A stretch of DNA of 64,000 bases from Actinostola sp. cb2023. Lineage: Eukaryota > Cnidaria > Anthozoa > Actiniaria > Actinostolidae. Shown piece by piece: positions 59,060-64,000 of the stretch (position 1 is the first letter of the stretch; each line of letters starts with the position of its first letter). Below the pieces are notes generated by a model. The model was not told where the DNA came from. It saw nothing but the letters and a program-made list of their open reading frames with translations, and did not search any database. The position numbers were made by a program, and so were the translations under genes. Location of the stretch: the NCBI GenBank assembly GCA_033675265.1, contig JAUJYZ010000186.1, positions 62,001 through 126,000 of the forward strand, written 5' to 3'.

Positions 59060-60187
59060 ATGGAAGTTTCACACATAACTACAAGTCTGTTGCTTGTCCC
59101 ATCAGAGCTACCGTTGCTAATTCCTTCACGAGAAGGCACACCTTCGTTGTACCAAGGATCCATTTCAGGCAGGAGTTCCATCATGGGTTTTTCGTCGTCT
59201 GCGGGTGGATCAGTAATGGGTGCAGACTGGCTGGAAGAGATTGAGTTAGCTTTACAAGAATTAATCCTCGAAAACGAGAGGGAGAGCAAAGCTGAGAAGA
59301 CTGGCGATGAGGACGTGGAAGTAGATCCCAACGAAACCATCCTAACCAAAGAGGAAGAGAAGGAAGTTCAACGAATCATTAGAGGTCAGTTGACCAGAGA
59401 GTTCAAGAAGATATATCACGAAGCGCGCGAGTTGAATAAAGTAGTCAAAAAGACATTTCGCTCTTTTCTCGAAGACGCAAGGGATGCTCTCGTTAAAGCA
59501 CGAGTGAAGGCCGAACAAGTCAGTACGAAAAACCAGGTGCGAACAATTGAAAAGGAACATGCCAAAATTCTTCAAAAACGTGCGCAAAGGAAGAGTAGAA
59601 AAATTCATAGCAAGAATGCGCCTCAGCCTTTGCGTTTAGAGACCGACAAAGAAAAGGCAATTGAATTAGGGCATTTAAGAAAAATCCAATCAGAGCTTGA
59701 CCGTGTTCGCGCACGTGCGCAACGCCAAAGGGGCTCTGCAATGCACAAAAAGAAGGAGGATTACAAAAGGAGAGATGCACTACTTCATTTACAATTAAAA
59801 AGACTCGAACGCGACCGTGAACTCCATCGCCTGATACTAGAGATCTATGAATACGGACTTCAAGAAGAGGCGCGCACCTTAACCAACGCTCTTTCTATCA
59901 AGGAAGACTCCGAGCAGGAAATTCGAGATGAAATAAAGCAGAAAAAGGCATCTGCCAAAAGTAGAGCGCTGGTAAGCCTGCGTCAAGAAAGAATTGAAGA
60001 GAAAATACGTAAAGAAAAAGAAAGAATAGAACAAGAGCGCTTGAGAAAAAAGAGAGAAGAAGAAGAAACGAAGAAACTTATGCTCATTCTAAAGAGAAAG
60101 GTGTATAATTTCGAACGTCACTCGTGGGCTATGACGTCATTGTTAAACAATCGAATGACAAGAGCCTATACTTTTTCCTATTTTTAA
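59060..60187 (+). CDS. intronless coiled-coil protein, 375 aa, ends in T-R-A-Y-T-F-S-Y-F
   Basis: A single frame. ATG at 59060 is the first in frame; a second Met at 59183 (near SIMGFSS) could also start it. Residues about 60-355 are a long charged helix or coiled coil (FRSFLEDARDALVKARVKAE near 135; EEKIRKEKERIEQERLRKKR near 315). The protein stops exactly after TRAYTFSYF. Similar blocks and tail occur in the 797-aa gene (KSRSFTYSYLP) and the 289-aa gene (MSRTFTFSYFP). The extreme C-terminal position suggests the motif is a docking tail, which is inference. Family not recognised; no enzyme or membrane features. Confidence 0.82.
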   Translation: MEVSHITTSLLLVPSELPLLIPSREGTPSLYQGSISGRSSIMGFSSSAGGSVMGADWLEEIELALQELILENERESKAEKTGDEDVEVDPNETILTKEEEKEVQRIIRGQLTREFKKIYHEARELNKVVKKTFRSFLEDARDALVKARVKAEQVSTKNQVRTIEKEHAKILQKRAQRKSRKIHSKNAPQPLRLETDKEKAIELGHLRKIQSELDRVRARAQRQRGSAMHKKKEDYKRRDALLHLQLKRLERDRELHRLILEIYEYGLQEEARTLTNALSIKEDSEQEIRDEIKQKKASAKSRALVSLRQERIEEKIRKEKERIEQERLRKKREEEETKKLMLILKRKVYNFERHSWAMTSLLNNRMTRAYTFSYF

Positions 60188-60954
60188 CATAGAAAATCGT
60201 GTTCACAGTTGTCCAAGAGAAGACAAAACAAGTGACAAATATCAAGGAAGTATATAATAAATTATAGTGTCTCTTTAAAAAAAGTACATTAAATGAAGGG
60301 TTATTTAATGAGGCTAGCTGAATGAAATTTAGGCAAGGTTAAAATCGAGACAATGCTGGCCAGCGGTCTCGCTTGGGTACCCAAAGCGTGGGGGACCCCT
60401 AGACTTGGGCAGGGGCTCACAATACATGTGTCGTCCGCTGTTCGGCCCTTTTGCTGTCCGTCGGGGAGTCAACAGGCGTTTGAGCGAATCGAGAATCTCA
60501 TTGCTAAGCTGATCATTGCGGATACTGTTGCTACTGCTGCTGTTACTGATAGTGCTGCCACTGCTGCCATTGTCACTGCTGCCATTGTCACTGCTGCTAC
60601 TGCTGCTGTTATTGCTGCTACTGCTGTTGCTACTGCTGCTGTTACTGATAGTGCTGCCACTGCTGCCATTGTCACTGCTGTTACTGCTGCTACTGCTGCT
60701 GTTATTGCTGCTATACTGATGTTGCTACTGCTGCTGTTACTGATAGTGCTGCCACTGCTGCCTTTGTCACTGCTGTTACTAGTAGAGAGTGTGGTATGCA
60801 AACTAACATAGATGAGTTATGTGGTTCATATTCGTTATGAATAAGTAGCATCATCAAGCATCCAGGCGCCCCGCAATGAGAACTGTGAAAGCGCACTCGA
60901 TTTTACCTGTCAGAATTTAACAGAAATCATTGATAATGTTCGAAAGCAAATCCT
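60188..60954. other. spacer with (CTG/CTA)n repeat
   Basis: Contains 3' sequence of the coiled-coil gene (AATAAATTATAG near 60,255) and the triplet repeat listed separately. Nothing else is supported. Confidence 0.45.
60520..60790. repeat. (CTG CTA)n-like imperfect triplet repeat
   Basis: ACTGCTGCTGTTACTGATAG and GCTGCCACTGCTGCCATTGT blocks repeat several times in a higher-order pattern of about 100 bp. Frames read poly-Leu or poly-Ala and are artefacts. Confidence 0.9.
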
Positions 60955-61083
60955 AATGGTCCAGACACACGATGCAACTTTCCTTGCAAAGTTGCGCGCA
61001 ACAATAGGTTTTTGGGGTGTCACACGATGCAACGTTGCGCGCAACGGTTGCAGAAGTAGAACTCGATCGTGTGTCCGAACCTT
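60955..61083. mobile_element. short MITE, relative of the element at 17.4 kb
   Basis: GTCCAGACACACGATGCAAC on the left and CGATCGTGTGTCCGAACCTT on the right, with GTTGCGCGCAAC palindromes and GTTGCAGAAGTAGAACTCGA shared with the 17,419-17,797 element. It has one internal unit instead of several. Confidence 0.78.
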
Positions 61084-61150
61084 ACGCGGGAATTCAATCG
61101 ATTTTTTAACGGAAAGTGCCATTGTAATGAGCACACGTGTGTCCGAACCT

Positions 61151-61930
61151 TAAGGTACGAGGGGACCTTCGTGACCATTGTTCACTGAAAGCCGTTTTTA
61201 ATAGATTTACACATAATCATCAAATAACTTTTAAACGAGGTAACGTATCAAAATCGTATACTTTTTTTTAAAGCTGAATAAATGCAGATTACAATGGCAA
61301 TATCGGCTGGAGATTTATTTCCTATTTTGCAAATATTTTTTTTAACAAAGCCATTTTAGAATTTTCTAAACCGGCCTTGTTCAAAAAAATATTGTGCACG
61401 CGGGAATTCAATCAAATTTTTTAACTGAATTTATTCAGCTTTAAGAGCAATGTTGTTCTAAAAAACTGTTGGACGAGTGGTTTTCACGATACGCGGCTTT
61501 CAGTTGAACAGTGGTCACGATAGGTTTGCTGTCTTAAGAGTCAAAATGTGCTTTTTAATCATTAAAACACATAAATCATCAAATAACATTTTAAACGAGG
61601 TAACGTAGAAAAAATCGGAGAAACGGTTTTTTAGAACAAAGTGTGCGCATTACGTAATAAACACATTAATTTTCGGTTAGAATTTCGATTGAACCTCCCG
61701 CGTGCACCCACTCGTCCTGCATCATCAAAAAAGCCGGTCGAATTTTCTGGGAAAAAAATGTGCAATAACAAAAAAAATTTACCAAATCGGAAATAATCTC
61801 CAGCAAATTTAGAATCTGCAATTATTTCAGCTTTAAGAAAATGTGTACTTTTATACATGTTGGACATGACGTGGTTAGCGCGCTACGCTTTCAGTGAACA
61901 GTCGGTCACGAAGGTACCCTGGTACCTTAA
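61151..61930. mobile_element. non-autonomous DNA element with ~45-bp terminal inverted repeats
   Basis: Left TTAAGGTACGAGGGGACCTT...CGTGACC.TTGTTCACTGAAAG and right CTTTCAGTGAACAG...GGTCACGAAGGTACC...GGTACCTTAA. TAA/TTA at both edges is compatible with a PIF/Harbinger-type duplication. A second diverged copy of the end (GCGGCTTTCAGTTGAACAGT) lies inside at about 61,494, so the element is nested or internally duplicated. No transposase. Confidence 0.7.
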
Positions 61931-62679
61931 GAGTCAAAGGATGCTTCTTGAAACATTAAAAACATATATGAAAATAATTAGCATAATTAAGTTATATTTA
62001 GAAATAAATTGAATAAACGTCTTAAATCCACAATAGATATGCGCATGCGTAAGAAAACACATTACATTTTGAGACACAATTTGAAGCTAAATCAGTATTA
62101 CACATTAGCACCCACTCGTCCTGCACGTCATCAGAAAACAGATGAGGCAGGCTTTCACACACAAAAAAACGCGCGTTTCAGAACTCTCTAGTGAAATTCA
62201 TCGCAAATTTATAGTGGGTTTTACGCGCAAAGTTTTGGAATAATTTCCGAGGTTTCAAGAGCGCGCGCTTTTTTTTTTCTCCTTGTTATCATGACGAACG
62301 TTTTTTACGATCGATAGTGGTTTACCATTCCAAAGGATGTCGGTAAATGTACTGATAAATTTTTTTTAAAACTATTGCCTTCTTTTCTAAAGTATCTACG
62401 AGGTATCGTGGTTTCAACTCAGTTGAAAATAATTGAACTTATCCCTCATGATTCGCCATCTATACTGAAAAGAAACGGCCTGGCGTTTGGTTAAAGAATC
62501 TACGCTGTACATAGTGGTTTAAAAGCAAACATTGTTTATACAGTCCGCCATCTTTTTCGAACAAAAATCATTGCCTTCTTTTCTAAACATCTACAAACTC
62601 TCTGGTTTATACGCGCAAAGGATTGTGGTAAATGCTTCATCACACCATCTTTTACTGTTTCAAAACTCTAGCCTAGTTT
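61931..62679. other. gene-free stretch
   Basis: AT-rich with degenerate copies of the tandem unit that becomes regular from about 62,680 (for example TTTATACGCGCAAAGGATTG at 62,606). No gene. Confidence 0.5.
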
Positions 62680-63272
62680 CTAAAGTTTCTACGAGGTATA
62701 GTGGTTTATACGCGCAAAGGATTGTGGTAAAATGTACTGATCCGCCATCTTTTTCTGTAACAAAGATTATTGCCTTCTTTTCTAAAGTTTCTACGAGGTA
62801 TAGTGGTTTATACGCGCAAAGGATTGTGGTAAATGTACTGATCCGCCATCTTTTTCTGTAACAAAGATTATTGCCTTCTTTTCTAAAGTTTTCTACGAGG
62901 TATAGTGGTTTATACGCGCAAAGGATTGTGGTAAAATGTACTGATCCGCCATCTTTTTCTGTAACAAAGATTATTGCCTTCTTTTCTAAAGTTTCTACGA
63001 GGTATAGTGGTTTATACGCGCAAAGGATTGTGGTAAAATGTACTGATCCGCCATCTTTTTCTGTAACAAAGATTATTGCCTTCTTTTCTAAAGTTTCTAC
63101 GAGGTATAGTGGTTTATACGCGCAAAGGATTGTGGTAAAATACACTGATCCGCCATCTTTTTCTGTAACAAAGATTATTGCCTTCTTTTCTAAAGTTTCT
63201 ACGAGGTATAGTGGTTTATACGCGCAAAGGATTGTGGTAAAATGTACTGATCCGCCATCTTTTTCTGTACAG
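62680..63272. repeat. ~102-bp tandem repeat, about six copies
   Basis: The phrase TTTCTACGAGGTATAGTGGT, then TTATACGCGCAAAGGATTGT, recurs every 102-103 bp (62,686; 62,788; 62,890 and onward). The copies are almost identical, so expansion is recent. One-base length changes between units shift frames, which argues against coding. Confidence 0.95.
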
Positions 63273-63385
63273 TGGATTGTAAAACGTGTTTAACGTTGTA
63301 CTTTAATGTACCGATGATGATATACCGATGATATACCGATGGTGATATACCGAATATAAATCGATCAACCACAATTCATATGCAT

Positions 63386-63615
63386 TGATTTACCAGTGCG
63401 GTCATAGATACTGCCCTATAGACCAAATGCAATAATGGCATCCAATTTCAATTGCCATTGTTCTGGATTGACTAGCCTCTCATACAGGTGAAAATGCTTT
63501 TGTGTTTCCACATGAACACGAGGCTAGTCAGTCCAGAACAATGGCAGTTGAACTTGGACGCCATTATTGCATTCGGTCTATAGGACAGTATCTATGACCG
63601 CGCACTGGTAAATCA
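63386..63615. mobile_element. MITE forming a near-perfect hairpin
   Basis: TGATTTACCAGTGCGGTCAT on the left and ATGACCGCGCACTGGTAAAT on the right. The arms stay paired through ATAGACC.AATGCAATAATGG and GGATTGACTAGCCTC, with a loop of about 40 bp. It is 230 bp and non-coding. Confidence 0.9.
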
Positions 63616-63689
63616 GAAACCAAATCCAAATTCTGACCCAATTAACCAATCACAGCGCGCAAAAACATTTCTCAACCAATCAGAATGCT

Positions 63690-63775
63690 TGGATACGGCA
63701 CGGTCACGGCACGGTCACGGCACGGTCACGGCACGGTCACGGCACGGTCACGGCACGGTCACGGCACGGTACCGT
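63690..63775. repeat. 11-bp minisatellite (ACGGCACGGTC)n
   Basis: About seven perfect tandem copies followed by CGGTACCGTCACTGCACGGC variants. Sequence of this kind also forms the core of the MITE at 5,949-6,118. Confidence 0.92.
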
Positions 63776-64000
63776 CACTGCACGGCACGAACCGTACCGT
63801 AACTACTTCCCACTCATACGAAAACGACTCTAACCATTTGAGTATTACTGCTGAGTGTGATAGTACGAATTTGTATAAGGTCTTGAAATCTTTGTCGTCA
63901 GTTTAGCGTGAGTAAAACTCTTTCTCATGTCAATGTTGAATGCTTTTCTTCTCAAGGCATTCATAACTCGAATCCTTCGTTCCTTTTCTAAACGCTCTTG

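Noticed and set aside
62532..63293. Repeat protein over the 102-bp tandem units
   Set aside because: Unit length varies by one base, so frames shift between copies; both strands are equally open.

Overview
This is an AT-rich animal genomic window. Evidence for an animal: spliceosomal introns with GT/AG borders and matching phases, a class A seven-helix receptor, a synaptotagmin-like two-C2 protein, CR1/L2-like retrotransposon fragments, and very many short inverted-repeat elements (MITEs) and micro/minisatellites. The style of repeats and genes fits an invertebrate such as an anthozoan cnidarian, but that placement is inference. Genes cover a minority of the window.

Layout: 1-5 kb holds no recognised gene, only MITE-like hairpins and minisatellites. 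5.0-9.6 kb (-) is a three-exon GPCR of 338 aa. Its second intron carries a MITE, and its first intron a 1.47-kb PIF/Harbinger-like element with a TAA duplication. 10-14.2 kb is a broken CR1/L2-like retrotransposon split by about 2.5 kb of composite insert. 14.2-17.8 kb is non-coding (nested MITEs, a 100-bp tandem repeat). 17.9-29.3 kb is the most interesting part: two paralogous, tail-to-tail genes whose N-terminal half is a tetrapyrrole-methylase-type SAM methyltransferase closely resembling fused borosin precursors (the OphMA type, which N-methylates the backbone of its own C-terminus). Each is followed by a clasp-like region and then tandem peptide repeats. Gene A (+) carries 17-aa repeats and runs into a 4.8-kb array of 51-bp units. 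Gene B (-) carries three 35-aa repeats with an aliphatic segment, but has an in-frame TAA created by a 3-bp insertion. Repeats and a 5'-truncated retrotransposon lie between them.

31.9-35.3 kb (-) is a four-exon synaptotagmin-like gene (471 aa) with huge GACA and GACT/AATG arrays in its introns. 35.3-46.4 kb is gene-poor. 46.4-60.2 kb contains three intronless coiled-coil genes (46.4 kb -, 51.0 kb +, 59.1 kb +) that share an aromatic C-terminal motif of the type R-x-[FY]-T-[FY]-S-Y. Between the last two lie a class I methyltransferase (-) and a divergently arranged 144-aa protein (+). 60.2-64 kb is repeats only.

Only the borosin-like pair suggests a self-contained biosynthetic system, with enzyme and substrate in one polypeptide. 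The neighbouring methyltransferase at 54.7 kb is 25 kb away, and nothing links it to that system.
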